Below are positions 56,604 through 64,000 of a stretch of DNA of 64,000 bases, in pieces. Both the position numbers and the translations under genes were made by a program. The stretch comes from Aliidiomarina halalkaliphila (GTDB lineage: Bacteria > Pseudomonadota > Gammaproteobacteria > Enterobacterales > Alteromonadaceae), in contig NZ_VJWL01000003.1 of the NCBI RefSeq assembly GCF_007096385.1, positions 62,001 to 126,000 of the forward strand. The letters are read 5' to 3'. The stretch's first letter is position 1. Each line of letters opens with the position of its first letter. The notes beneath the pieces are model-generated. The model was given only the letters and a program-made list of their open reading frames with translations. It ran no database searches and had not been told where the DNA came from.

Positions 56604-58268
56604 ATGACATTAAATTGGAAAGTTGTACTGTCGGTGCTCACGCTCGGAATGAGTGGAGCCGCTATGGCAGAGAGTCCAAGCCCACAGGATCCTCAGTGGA
56701 ACCTCATGCTCATCGGCAGTGAGCTGCGCATTTGCTCGAGTATGAATTCTGATTACTGCGCCAACGACGAGTGGATTAACGCCAACGACATGCGCACGTC
56801 TCGTCTATTTCAACTCACCGATGTTCGTCGCAGCAGCGCCTTGCGCCAAGCGATTTGGCCGCGTGATCGCCAAGGCGTGCGTGAAGAACTGGATGAAATG
56901 CTGCGGGAAATGGTGGATTACTTTGCCCGCGGCGTGGTCTCGGAACATCGCCTTGTCGACCGCTTCCGCTCGCGCGCTTACCTCGATTTATTAATGCGCT
57001 TATCGGATGCTGAGTACAATCGCATCTTAGATAACTTGGAGATGCCCCGTTTAGAAGGTTTAGACGAAGTGGTTAATCTCGCCATGAACGATGATTTTTC
57101 TGCGGAGTTTATTACGCAATTTGTGGCCATGGCGGAATCCATGCATGGCATTGCCAATGAACGACCAGCGCGTATTTTGGTGATTACCGCCGGTGAGCGC
57201 GATACTTTCCGTAATGTAGATTCTCACGTACAAGCCTTTAATCAAGCAGGTGCCGAAGCCACGTGGATGCCGTTAGATATTGCTGTTTCCGCGGCGCAAG
57301 CAAGCGGACGCTGCCAAGATTTGGAAGCGTTACGTCGCGAACTCAGTGGTACCTATGACCGAGATCGTGTCGATCCGGTGCGTCATGGACAGCAGATCGC
57401 GTTTTGTCGGGATCCCCTCGCATGGCAAAGCATGTTGGCGAATGCCGATGCCGTGTTTATTACCGGCGGCAGCGCCGACCGGTTGAAGCAAACATTTTTC
57501 CGAGATAATCGCCCCGTGGCGTTATTAACGGCCATGCAGGAGCGCTTCACTGAAGGCAATTTAGCCATTGGTGCAGCTGGCGAAGGGGCTGCCGCCTTAG
57601 TAAGCGCTAACATGATTACCAATGGTCATAGTCGATCAGCCGTTGCGGAAGGCTCCATCGCACGTCGGCCTCCACCGCCAGACTGTGGCTTGGATAACAC
57701 ATGCCCGCGCAATTTGAGCGGGAATAGCCTCACCTATGAACCCCTAGGTGGATTAGGATTTGCTCGATTTGGCATTATCGATACCGATGTGTCGCACCGA
57801 GGCCGGCAAGGTCGGTTATTGCGCTTAGCCGCTGATACCCGCTCACCGTTGGCTATGGGTATTGACCGGGATACAGCCATTCGGATGAACACGCGCACAG
57901 GCGCCTTTGAAATTGGCGGACGCGAAGGTGTGATCTTGTTGGAAGGAGCCATGGGCACTGACACCATGCTCGCGTCTACTTTCCACTACTTGCGCACCGG
58001 AACTTTGGGGCAACTTAGCGGTGGCCGATTAATCGATGCGGTGATGGCGCCCCAAGAGTTTGTGCGTCCTGAATCGACGACGAATCGTTTCTTAGGTGAT
58101 TCGGGTATTTTCGATAACATCGATACTGTGTGTCGTGGTCGCAATGAGCTTCGCCTGTTGCAAGAGAACTTCGAACTCATGATGCGCGTAAACGACGACA
58201 GTGAACTCGAACTTTCCCGCGGTCGCTGCCAAATCATGAACGGCATTATGGGTATCGCCACCCAGTAG
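56604..58268 (+). CDS. Secreted cyanophycinase-like (peptidase S51) pseudoenzyme
   Basis: A 554-residue exported protein (signal peptide residues 1 to about 22, ending AAMA). The C-terminal half follows cyanophycinase: RILVITAG, the ITGGSADRLKQTF strand-loop, and GIDRDTAIRM. However, the nucleophile elbow, GTSAGA in active enzymes, reads GAAGEGA (residues 323-329), and the catalytic His region DQHF reads DTDV (393-396). Both Ser and His are missing, so hydrolysis is unlikely. The N-terminal 180 residues are extra and unrecognised. The ATG at 56604 has SD AGGTAAGG. The stop TAG abuts a repeat. Confidence 0.75.
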   Translation: MTLNWKVVLSVLTLGMSGAAMAESPSPQDPQWNLMLIGSELRICSSMNSDYCANDEWINANDMRTSRLFQLTDVRRSSALRQAIWPRDRQGVREELDEMLREMVDYFARGVVSEHRLVDRFRSRAYLDLLMRLSDAEYNRILDNLEMPRLEGLDEVVNLAMNDDFSAEFITQFVAMAESMHGIANERPARILVITAGERDTFRNVDSHVQAFNQAGAEATWMPLDIAVSAAQASGRCQDLEALRRELSGTYDRDRVDPVRHGQQIAFCRDPLAWQSMLANADAVFITGGSADRLKQTFFRDNRPVALLTAMQERFTEGNLAIGAAGEGAAALVSANMITNGHSRSAVAEGSIARRPPPPDCGLDNTCPRNLSGNSLTYEPLGGLGFARFGIIDTDVSHRGRQGRLLRLAADTRSPLAMGIDRDTAIRMNTRTGAFEIGGREGVILLEGAMGTDTMLASTFHYLRTGTLGQLSGGRLIDAVMAPQEFVRPESTTNRFLGDSGIFDNIDTVCRGRNELRLLQENFELMMRVNDDSELELSRGRCQIMNGIMGIATQ

Positions 58269-58429
58269 CCAACGCACCGCCCATGGCGGCAAATTGGCCT
58301 CCCGGCTCAGTGAACCCAATGCACCGCGTTGGCCGCCAGTCAGATGTACCCAACGCAGCGCGTTGGGCGCATCGCCCCGGCTTGGGCTCATTGCAAGCAA
58401 CGCCCCGTAACCGAATATGCGTTGGCTAC
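58265..58429. repeat. CCAAYGC repeat cluster between the S51-like gene and rph
   Basis: A degenerate copy starts at 58269, full copies CCAATGCACCGCGTTGG (58316-58332) and CCAACGCAGCGCGTTGG (58350-58366) follow, and a half copy in opposite orientation ends at 58429. GTAGCCAACGCA (58265-58276) and TGCGTTGGCTAC (58418-58429) are perfect 12-bp inverted ends of the 165-base block. Confidence 0.85.
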
Positions 58430-58502
58430 AAATCCCCGCGCATTTCGCCTATAATAGCGGCGTTTAGATCGCCCATCCTTTTATAACCATCGAGGTTTAC
58501 TC

Positions 58503-59219
58503 ATGCGTCCAAGCGGCCGTACCGCGCAACAAATTCGCCCCGTTAGCATCACTCGGAACTACACGCGCCACGCTGAAGGCAGCGTACTCATTGAGTTTGG
58601 TGATACCAAAGTGCTGTGTAATGCCAGCGTCCAAGAAGGCGTTCCACGCTTCTTAAAAGGCAAAGGCCAAGGGTGGGTTACCGCCGAATACGGCATGTTG
58701 CCACGGGCCACGCATACCCGCTCAGACCGGGAAGCCGCACGGGGCAAGCAAGGCGGACGTACCATGGAAATCCAACGCCTAATCGCTCGCTCACTGCGTG
58801 CCATGGTTGATTTAGGCGCCCTTGGCGAGAACACCATCACCGTGGATTGCGACGTGATTCAAGCCGACGGCGGCACTCGCACTGCATCGATTACCGGCGC
58901 TTGCGTTGCTCTGGTCGACGCCATTAGCTACATGCGTAAGAAAGGCTTAGTTAAAGTAAACCCACTCAAAGGCATGGTGGCCGCAATTTCTGTGGGCATC
59001 TACAAAGGCGAAGCAGTGGCTGACCTCGACTACCCAGAAGATTCCGCCGCCGAAACCGACATGAACGTGGTGATGACCGACACCGGCAAAATCATCGAGA
59101 TTCAAGGCACCGCCGAAGCTGAACCGTTCTCGTTCGAAGAAATGAACAGCATGGTGGAGCTGGCCAAACACGCCATCCGCGAACTTAACGACATCCAGAA
59201 AGAGGCCCTGATTGCATGA
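58503..59219 (+). CDS. rph: Ribonuclease PH
   Basis: Phosphorolytic 3'-5' exoribonuclease that trims tRNA and rRNA precursors. The 238-residue protein is canonical: [51 protein letters not shown]-like stretch with its phosphate-binding Arg residues, and [19 protein letters not shown]. The length equals that of intact E. coli RNase PH. pyrE overlaps by ATGA. Confidence 0.98.
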   Translation: MRPSGRTAQQIRPVSITRNYTRHAEGSVLIEFGDTKVLCNASVQEGVPRFLKGKGQGWVTAEYGMLPRATHTRSDREAARGKQGGRTMEIQRLIARSLRAMVDLGALGENTITVDCDVIQADGGTRTASITGACVALVDAISYMRKKGLVKVNPLKGMVAAISVGIYKGEAVADLDYPEDSAAETDMNVVMTDTGKIIEIQGTAEAEPFSFEEMNSMVELAKHAIRELNDIQKEALIA

Positions 59220-59857
59220 AGCCGTATCAGCGCGAGTTTATCGAATTTGCCCTTGGCAAGGGCGTGCTAAAGTTTGGTGAATTTACCCTAAAATCGGGCC
59301 GCACCAGCCCGTATTTTTTTAACGCTGGGCTGTTTAACACCGGCGCTGACTTGGCTAAATTAGGGCGCTATTACGCCGCCGCACTGGAAGATTCAGGCAT
59401 CGATTACGACGTACTGTTCGGGCCTGCCTACAAAGGTATCCCGATTGCCAGCGCGACCGTGGTGAGCTTGTACGAGCACTATCAAAAAGACGTGCCCTAC
59501 TGCTTTAACCGCAAAGAGAAAAAAGATCATGGCGAAGGCGGCAGCTTAGTGGGTGCCGCGCTGAAAGGCCGCATCATGTTGGTCGACGACGTAATCACCG
59601 CAGGCACCGCGATTCGCGAATCCATGGACATCGTGGAAGCTAATGGCGCATCGTTGGCAGGCGTGCTGATTGCCCTCGATCGCCAAGAAAAAGGCCGCGG
59701 CGAACTTTCTGCTATTCAGGAAGTAGAACGGGACTATAATGCATCGGTAATCGCCATCGTCACCTTAGGCGACATTATCGACTATTTAAGCGAGCAGGCC
59801 GGACAAGAAGCCATGCTCGAAAAAGTACGGGAATACCGCAGCCAATATGGCATTTAG
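59216..59857 (+). CDS. pyrE: Orotate phosphoribosyltransferase
   Basis: Makes OMP from orotate and PRPP in pyrimidine synthesis. The 213-residue protein has [28 protein letters not shown], the catalytic flexible loop [12 protein letters not shown] and the PRPP motif [12 protein letters not shown]. It is coupled to rph (ATGA), the conserved rph-pyrE operon. Stop TAG is followed by another TAG and then the CCAACGC repeat. Confidence 0.98.
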   Translation: MKPYQREFIEFALGKGVLKFGEFTLKSGRTSPYFFNAGLFNTGADLAKLGRYYAAALEDSGIDYDVLFGPAYKGIPIASATVVSLYEHYQKDVPYCFNRKEKKDHGEGGSLVGAALKGRIMLVDDVITAGTAIRESMDIVEANGASLAGVLIALDRQEKGRGELSAIQEVERDYNASVIAIVTLGDIIDYLSEQAGQEAMLEKVREYRSQYGI

Positions 59858-59860
59858 TAG

Positions 59861-59938
59861 CCAACGCATTTTCCGTTACGGCGCGTTGGCAGCAAGGCTA
59901 GAACAGTACCCAACGCACTTTTCGTTACGGTACGTTGG
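59861..59938. repeat. Two long-spacer CCAACGC repeats after pyrE
   Basis: CCAACGC (59861-59867) mirrors GCGTTGG (59883-59889), and CCAACGC (59910-59916) mirrors ACGTTGG (59932-59938). Both carry a 12-16 base spacer containing TTTTC-CGTTACGG-like sequence. This is a longer subtype of the same family. Confidence 0.85.
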
Positions 59939-60015
59939 TAACGAACTTAAAAAAAGAACTTTCGCCCGCCCACAACACGCACCGAACTAGGGCAACGGCA
60001 CAACAGGAAGCAATC

Positions 60016-60879
60016 ATGATCTACAGCATGACCGCGTACGCACGCGAAGAAATTAAAGCAGATTGGGGCAGCGCCGTTTGGGAACTCCGTTCAGTGAACC
60101 AACGCTATCTGGAAACCTACTTCCGTTTGCCTGAGCAGTTTCGCGGCATGGAAACCGTATTGCGTGATCGCCTGCGAAACGCCCTGAACCGCGGTAAAGT
60201 AGAATGTGGTTTGCGCTTTAACGCCAACCCAGGTGCCAATACCGAACTCAAGGTAAACGAAGAGCTGGCCAAAGCCGTATTGCGCAGCGCCGAATGGGTG
60301 CAGGGCAATGGCGCGAAAGCGTCTATCGACCCCCTCGACATCCTTAAGTGGCCCGGCGTGCTCGAAGCCCAAGACGCCGATATGGACGCCATTCAACAAG
60401 ATTTGCTCTCAGCGTTCGAGCGCACGCTCGCCGCATTTATTGAAGCCCGTGCCAGCGAAGGCGCAAACATGCGCGAGCTGATCGAAACCCGCTTAGAGGG
60501 CATTAGCGAGCAAGCCGGCTTTGTACGCAGCCGCATGCCAGAAGTGGTGGAATGGCAGCGTGAGCGTTTACGCAGCAAGTTTGAAGAAGCCAAAATCGAA
60601 CTCGACTCCGAGCGACTCACCCAAGAAATGGTGCTGCTGGCGCAGAAGATGGACGTAGCAGAAGAACTCGACCGCCTCGACTCGCACATCAAAGAAACCC
60701 GCGGTATCTTGCGCAAAGGCGGCGCCTGCGGCCGACGCCTCGATTTTATGATGCAAGAATTCAACCGCGAAGCGAACACCTTAGGCTCCAAATCCATCAA
60801 TGCGGAGATTACCAATGCCGCAGTGGAAGTGAAGGTGTTGATTGAGCAGATGCGGGAGCAGATTCAGAATATTGAATAG
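60016..60879 (+). CDS. yicC: YicC family endoribonuclease
   Basis: A 287-residue cytoplasmic protein with MIYSMTAYAR at the start, ELRSVNQRYLE, LNRGKVECGLRF, and the highly conserved ending ETRGILRKGGACGRRLDFMMQEFNREANTLGSK. YicC-like proteins are reported as RNases that trim small RNA. SD CAGGAAG precedes the ATG. An in-frame start 81 bases earlier is unlikely. The 3' end lies next to the integrase gene and is a plausible attachment site. Confidence 0.95.
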   Translation: MIYSMTAYAREEIKADWGSAVWELRSVNQRYLETYFRLPEQFRGMETVLRDRLRNALNRGKVECGLRFNANPGANTELKVNEELAKAVLRSAEWVQGNGAKASIDPLDILKWPGVLEAQDADMDAIQQDLLSAFERTLAAFIEARASEGANMRELIETRLEGISEQAGFVRSRMPEVVEWQRERLRSKFEEAKIELDSERLTQEMVLLAQKMDVAEELDRLDSHIKETRGILRKGGACGRRLDFMMQEFNREANTLGSKSINAEITNAAVEVKVLIEQMREQIQNIE

Positions 60880-60984
60880 TGATTCTGGTGGTTTATTTGT
60901 TGGTTTTAACTTATTAAAATCAATAGCTTATCTTGATTATGTGGTTGTAGTTGTTCGCGCTTGTTCATGGCTGTTAACTAAAAA

Positions 60985-61038
60985 GTGGTGGGTAAAGTGG
61001 TGGGTGTGCTATAGTTCGATTTAGTTGATGTGGTGGGT
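60985..61038. repeat. Three GTGGTGGGT direct repeats upstream of the integrase
   Basis: GTGGTGGGT occurs at 60985-60993, 60997-61005 and 61030-61038, between yicC and the integrase TTG. Short direct repeats here are typical of recombinase arm-type or excisionase sites. A fourth copy falls inside the integrase frame at 61144-61152. Confidence 0.55.
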
Positions 61039-61076
61039 GAATTGCTCGCTGAGAAAACATTAAGGGAATCATAGCC

Positions 61077-62315
61077 TTGACTAAACTAACCGCTACACAA
61101 GTCGCGAAATTAGCAAAATCTCAGGTGGGTAGGCACTCTGATGGTGGTGGGTTATATCTTGTGGTGCCCACCACAACCTCTGGTGAGCCGGGTAACCCTT
61201 ATTGGATGTTTAGGTATAGCGCTGGTAAGAAGCGCCGTGAGATGACACTAGGCAAGCTTAATGAACTTTCGCTGGCGCAAGCGAGAGCTCTGGCAACGCA
61301 ACAATCGGTACTGGTGCGTGAGGGACAAAACCCAATCGCCCTCAAGCGCAAGGCCACCGAAAAGGAATTCGTAACGGTTGATGACTTGTTCGAGGACTGG
61401 CAAAAAAGTAATGAGAAACGTCTAAAGCACTCACAGATCCCTGCTCGGGTGTACCGCAAAGATATCCAGCCTCACATCGGTGATATTCCACTGAATCAAG
61501 TTACCGCGCGAGACATTCGCAAGATCATCACATCAATCAATGACTCCGGACGGCCAACAATCTCCAACGATGCACTGATGTATTGCAAGCAACTTTTCAA
61601 TCACGGCATAAAACTAGACGTCGTCGGGGGTAACCCGGCGAGCGCCTTTCAAGTCAGTGATGCTGGTGGTTTAGAATCTAGCCGTGATCGTGCCCTTACA
61701 CTCGATGAAATAAAGCACGTATTCAAGGTGTTTCGCGACAACCCAATGGTGTTTACTCGGGATAACTATTTGGCGTGTGCGTTATTGCTTTTACTTGGGG
61801 TGCGTAAATCCGAACTGTGCGAAGCAAAGTGGCAAGAATTCGATCTCGAAAAGGGCACGTGGGAGCTTCCTAAGGAGCGAAGCAAGTCTGGTGTAGGTTT
61901 TGTTATCCCATTACCTGAACTAGCCTTAAAAATGCTTACAGAGCTTAAATTGAGAGCGTGTGGATCTGAGTATGTACTGCCGAGTAGGCGTTTAGCGAAA
62001 CAGCCTCATATGGGGCCCGATACCCTGAATCGTGCAATTGGTAAGATGTTTGGTCGAGACCCGGGCAAGAAGAAGCAGCCAGAAAACCTGATGGGTGATA
62101 TTGAGTATTTCCGAGTTCACGACCTGCGCAGAACCTGCCGTACTCTACTCGCCAGTTTGGGTGTTCCTGGGCATGTGGCTGAGCGATGCTTAAACCACAA
62201 GCTCAAAGGTGTTGAGGGGATTTATGATCGGCATGATTACTTTGAGGAGCGGAAGGAGGCTTTGACGCGATTAAGTTACTCACTGCAGCCTCACATAATT
62301 GATGGTATGCATTAA
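61077..62315 (+). CDS. P4-type tyrosine recombinase (site-specific integrase)
   Basis: A 412-residue integrase: DUF4102-type N-terminal arm-binding domain (SDGGGLYLVV, GKKRREMTLGKL), SAM-like core-binding domain (about residues 100-185), and a catalytic domain with Arg in LLGVRKSELCEAKW, HDLRRTCRT (His-x-x-Arg), LNHK, and the Tyr in YDRHDYFEER. TTG start with AGGGA about 10 bases upstream. Its position right after yicC on the same strand fits integration into the yicC 3' end. Base composition is AT-richer than the neighbours. Confidence 0.93.
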   Translation: MTKLTATQVAKLAKSQVGRHSDGGGLYLVVPTTTSGEPGNPYWMFRYSAGKKRREMTLGKLNELSLAQARALATQQSVLVREGQNPIALKRKATEKEFVTVDDLFEDWQKSNEKRLKHSQIPARVYRKDIQPHIGDIPLNQVTARDIRKIITSINDSGRPTISNDALMYCKQLFNHGIKLDVVGGNPASAFQVSDAGGLESSRDRALTLDEIKHVFKVFRDNPMVFTRDNYLACALLLLLGVRKSELCEAKWQEFDLEKGTWELPKERSKSGVGFVIPLPELALKMLTELKLRACGSEYVLPSRRLAKQPHMGPDTLNRAIGKMFGRDPGKKKQPENLMGDIEYFRVHDLRRTCRTLLASLGVPGHVAERCLNHKLKGVEGIYDRHDYFEERKEALTRLSYSLQPHIIDGMH

Positions 62316-62585
62316 CATACTTAATATATTCTTACATCGAACCCCAAAGCCCGAAGGTGGTAATTTATATCTTTCCCTGATTGAGGGGGGGAATCTTCTG
62401 GTTAATGCCATTACCCCTTTAGGGTATTTAAATAAGTGCTTTAAGTAGGAATGTTATCCATGAAAAATTCTCCAGTATTGTTCGTTTATTTGATCAAATA
62501 GAAGGGCTAACTAGGCTCGCACAATTAGAAGCCAAGGACGCGAATGACTCACTTTAGAAACGCCAGAAAGGACCTGAAGTCGAGC
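62316..62585. other. Intergenic region of the island
   Basis: 270 AT-rich bases between integrase and the convergent HEPN gene. At 62461 an ATG opens only 13 codons. A second frame (about 62420-62557, no usual start) reads a short coiled-coil-like peptide ending DANDSL and may be a gene remnant. No clear terminator. Confidence 0.5.
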
Positions 62586-63758
62586 CTATTGGGGAACCCC
62601 TAGATGTTCTATTTCCTTTGCAATACACGTTGAAAGCATCGTTCGCGCGAACACAAGGTTTTCTCTTTCTTTATCGGTCATGTTACGAGACGTCCCATGA
62701 ATAACCTTCGACCTAGCCTTATACATGACCTTGAATTTATCTCGAATTACGGAGCGTTGTCGGATGGTGTCAGATACCAAGTACGCGCATCTATCAGCCA
62801 ATGTTTTTGACAAAGGGACATCGCCAAGGTCATCGCCAAGTAGTGATTCTAAGCCAACACAGAGTTGAATAAATTTAACTGTCTCAGTGTCGCTGACTAC
62901 TGAATCAATATACCACTCTATAGCAGCCCTTATTCTCTCGGCTTCGGGGGATGGATCATGAGCTATAGATGACAGTGAGGGAAGTTCAAGTTCTTCTAAA
63001 GGTCGTCGCAAAGCAAAACCAGTGATGAAGGAAGCTAGTTCTGAGGGGACTCGAATCGGGAGTGAACAATCTCCGGAAGGTTCTATGATTTCAAGATAGC
63101 GATTCAAGATCACGACTTTATCAAAAGTACTGCGGTTGCTAGGTCGATTTCTAAACTCTAAGTTAAAAGTCTCATCGTGAAGAACCCATGCAGAGTACAG
63201 GAATGTTTTGATCAGCTGGATACACTTCTGCGCCAGGCTGCATTCGCTTCTCGGGGAGTAGAAGCCGCGAGTATCCATCACTAAGTAAAGATTCAGAGCC
63301 GCTTCATTAAATAGCCGGATTGGGGATTTATTGTCCTCAGTGACTTCAAGGTATAAGGACTCTGTCAATCTCCAGCAAGCTATCGGCTCCCTTATTTCTG
63401 ATTGAAGAAGTATACGAACTTTATAACTCTGTGGAGCTGAAGTTAGGTGCTCTAAAATCTCGCTTTCGATTTTCTCGATTAGTCTGTGTTCAACTAGATT
63501 AACAAGTAAAGTGCCGTCCGCGACCTCTCCCTTCACCTCCTTGAGAATAGCCCTTACGAACTCCATTAACTTGAAATAAACGTAGGAAAAAACGTCGTCG
63601 GAAGAAACGTCAGTCCCCGAATATTGATTTGCGGTATAGTCTGAAAGCTCCCTGATATGAGGTGCGATCTCTGCGCAAGGGTAATTTTCGACAATAGCTG
63701 TATTTCGAACTACTCTTTGTACTCGACCCGCAATTTTGCGGACCTCTCGAACATTCAT
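62586..63758 (-). CDS. HEPN-domain protein resembling ApeA-type anti-phage nucleases
   Basis: A 390-residue soluble protein of unknown function. The last 130 residues fit an ApeA-like HEPN domain: LCVGLESLLGDD, LSKTLADRCAYLV, a basic helix MYKARSKVIHG and an ending helix (ENLVFARTMLSTCIAKEIEHLG). The R-x4-H signature of HEPN ribonucleases is Arg349 to His354 (bases 62714-62697). The first 250 residues match nothing I know. The ATG at 63758 has GGGA nine bases upstream. A TTG at 63809 would add 17 residues. Location in an integrase-bearing island suggests phage defence by RNA cleavage, an inference only. Confidence 0.65.
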   Translation of the reverse strand: MNVREVRKIAGRVQRVVRNTAIVENYPCAEIAPHIRELSDYTANQYSGTDVSSDDVFSYVYFKLMEFVRAILKEVKGEVADGTLLVNLVEHRLIEKIESEILEHLTSAPQSYKVRILLQSEIREPIACWRLTESLYLEVTEDNKSPIRLFNEAALNLYLVMDTRGFYSPRSECSLAQKCIQLIKTFLYSAWVLHDETFNLEFRNRPSNRSTFDKVVILNRYLEIIEPSGDCSLPIRVPSELASFITGFALRRPLEELELPSLSSIAHDPSPEAERIRAAIEWYIDSVVSDTETVKFIQLCVGLESLLGDDLGDVPLSKTLADRCAYLVSDTIRQRSVIRDKFKVMYKARSKVIHGTSRNMTDKERENLVFARTMLSTCIAKEIEHLGVPQ

Positions 63759-63960
63759 AGATTGGTCCCGATTAGTGCCCACGCTCAGCAAATTGCTTGA
63801 CTGCTTCAACTTTAAATTCGTCGGTTTACAGTTTACCTTTGCTAAAAAACACCTCTCCTGTAAGTTACATTGAAACTGTTAAAAATGTCTAGCAAAGCCT
63901 GGGAGGTCCAAACGCCGCAAATGCAGGTTCTGCAACCCTCGCGCTAATCAACTTAATTAT

Positions 63961-63999
63961 TTCCCCCTACTTACAAATCTCACTCGACAATAGGGGGAA
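63961..63999. repeat. 9-bp inverted repeat at the window edge
   Basis: TTCCCCCTA (63961-63969) mirrors TAGGGGGAA (63991-63999) with a 21-base spacer, about 200 bases before the HEPN gene start. It may be a hairpin, an operator or an element end. The region 63759-63960 shows no gene. Confidence 0.45.
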
Positions 64000-64000
64000 T

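Noticed and set aside
62461-62502. Small ORF in the island intergenic region
   Set aside because: Only 13 codons with no clear ribosome binding site. At most a remnant of a gene in another frame.

Overview
The window reads as a chromosomal segment of a marine gammaproteobacterium. The near-E. coli-like MetJ, CpxR, GlnA, TypA and RNase PH, the order priA-argS-ftsN-hslV-hslU, the complete histidine utilisation cluster and the general codon and base composition fit the Alteromonadales, most likely Idiomarinaceae (Idiomarina, Aliidiomarina, Pseudidiomarina). That family call is an inference from gene content, not from a database search. About 56 protein genes were recognised. No rRNA, tRNA, CRISPR array or complete insertion sequence was seen.

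Layout. 1-2.8 kb, minus strand: a shrunken pilM-pilN-pilO-like operon runs straight into aroK and aroB, with no room for the pilP and pilQ genes usual at this locus. It is divergent from mrcA (PBP1a). 5.5-8.5 kb: metL and its repressor metJ are divergent around candidate Met boxes. 8.5-12.1 kb: gloA, a small lipoprotein, malic enzyme and a methyltransferase. 12.3-18.6 kb, plus strand: a signalling cluster of secreted protein, FHA-GAF protein, membrane Ser/Thr kinase with TPRs, NarX-type histidine kinase and NarL-type regulator. 18.7-25.8 kb: rpmE, priA, argS, ftsN, hslV, hslU. 25.9-28.0 kb: a GGDEF/EAL protein whose cyclase motif is degenerate. 28.1-35.0 kb: rraA and the hut genes (hutG; hutI divergent from hutC-hutU-hutH around a HutC-type operator). 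35.0-39.2 kb: assorted membrane and enzyme genes. 39.4-43.7 kb: an RND efflux adaptor and pump. 43.7-46.6 kb: DUF3081, a hemolysin III-like protein and typA. 47.0-54.6 kb: a DsbA-like lipoprotein, glnA with two NtrC sites and a sigma-54 promoter, glnL-glnG, then cpxR-cpxA. 54.7-60.9 kb: pldB, trmL, a cyanophycinase-like pseudoenzyme, rph, pyrE, yicC. 61.0-64.0 kb: the left end of an integrated element at the 3' side of yicC, with a tyrosine recombinase and a HEPN-domain protein resembling ApeA-type anti-phage nucleases. It runs off the window.

How the parts work together. Nitrogen control (glnA-glnL-glnG) is autoregulated through three good NtrC sites. The Cpx envelope-stress pair carries GTAAA boxes in its own leader, and similar boxes precede the RND pump operon 13 kb away, suggesting that CpxR controls the pump. 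The hut genes degrade histidine to glutamate and formamide under HutC.

The most distinctive non-coding features are two families of short palindromic intergenic repeats. One has the core CCAAYGC-N3-GCGTTGG and in four places begins immediately after an upstream TAG (the gene's stop codon in three, a second in-frame TAG in one). The other, with core CCCC(A/T)GGGG, forms 34-bp tandem arrays between glnA and glnL. Other points to follow up are the HEPN gene in the yicC island, the FHA/kinase/two-component cluster, a natural Ala-Cys-Gly triad in histidine ammonia-lyase, the catalytically blank cyanophycinase, and a 12-bp hairpin burying the hslV ribosome binding site.
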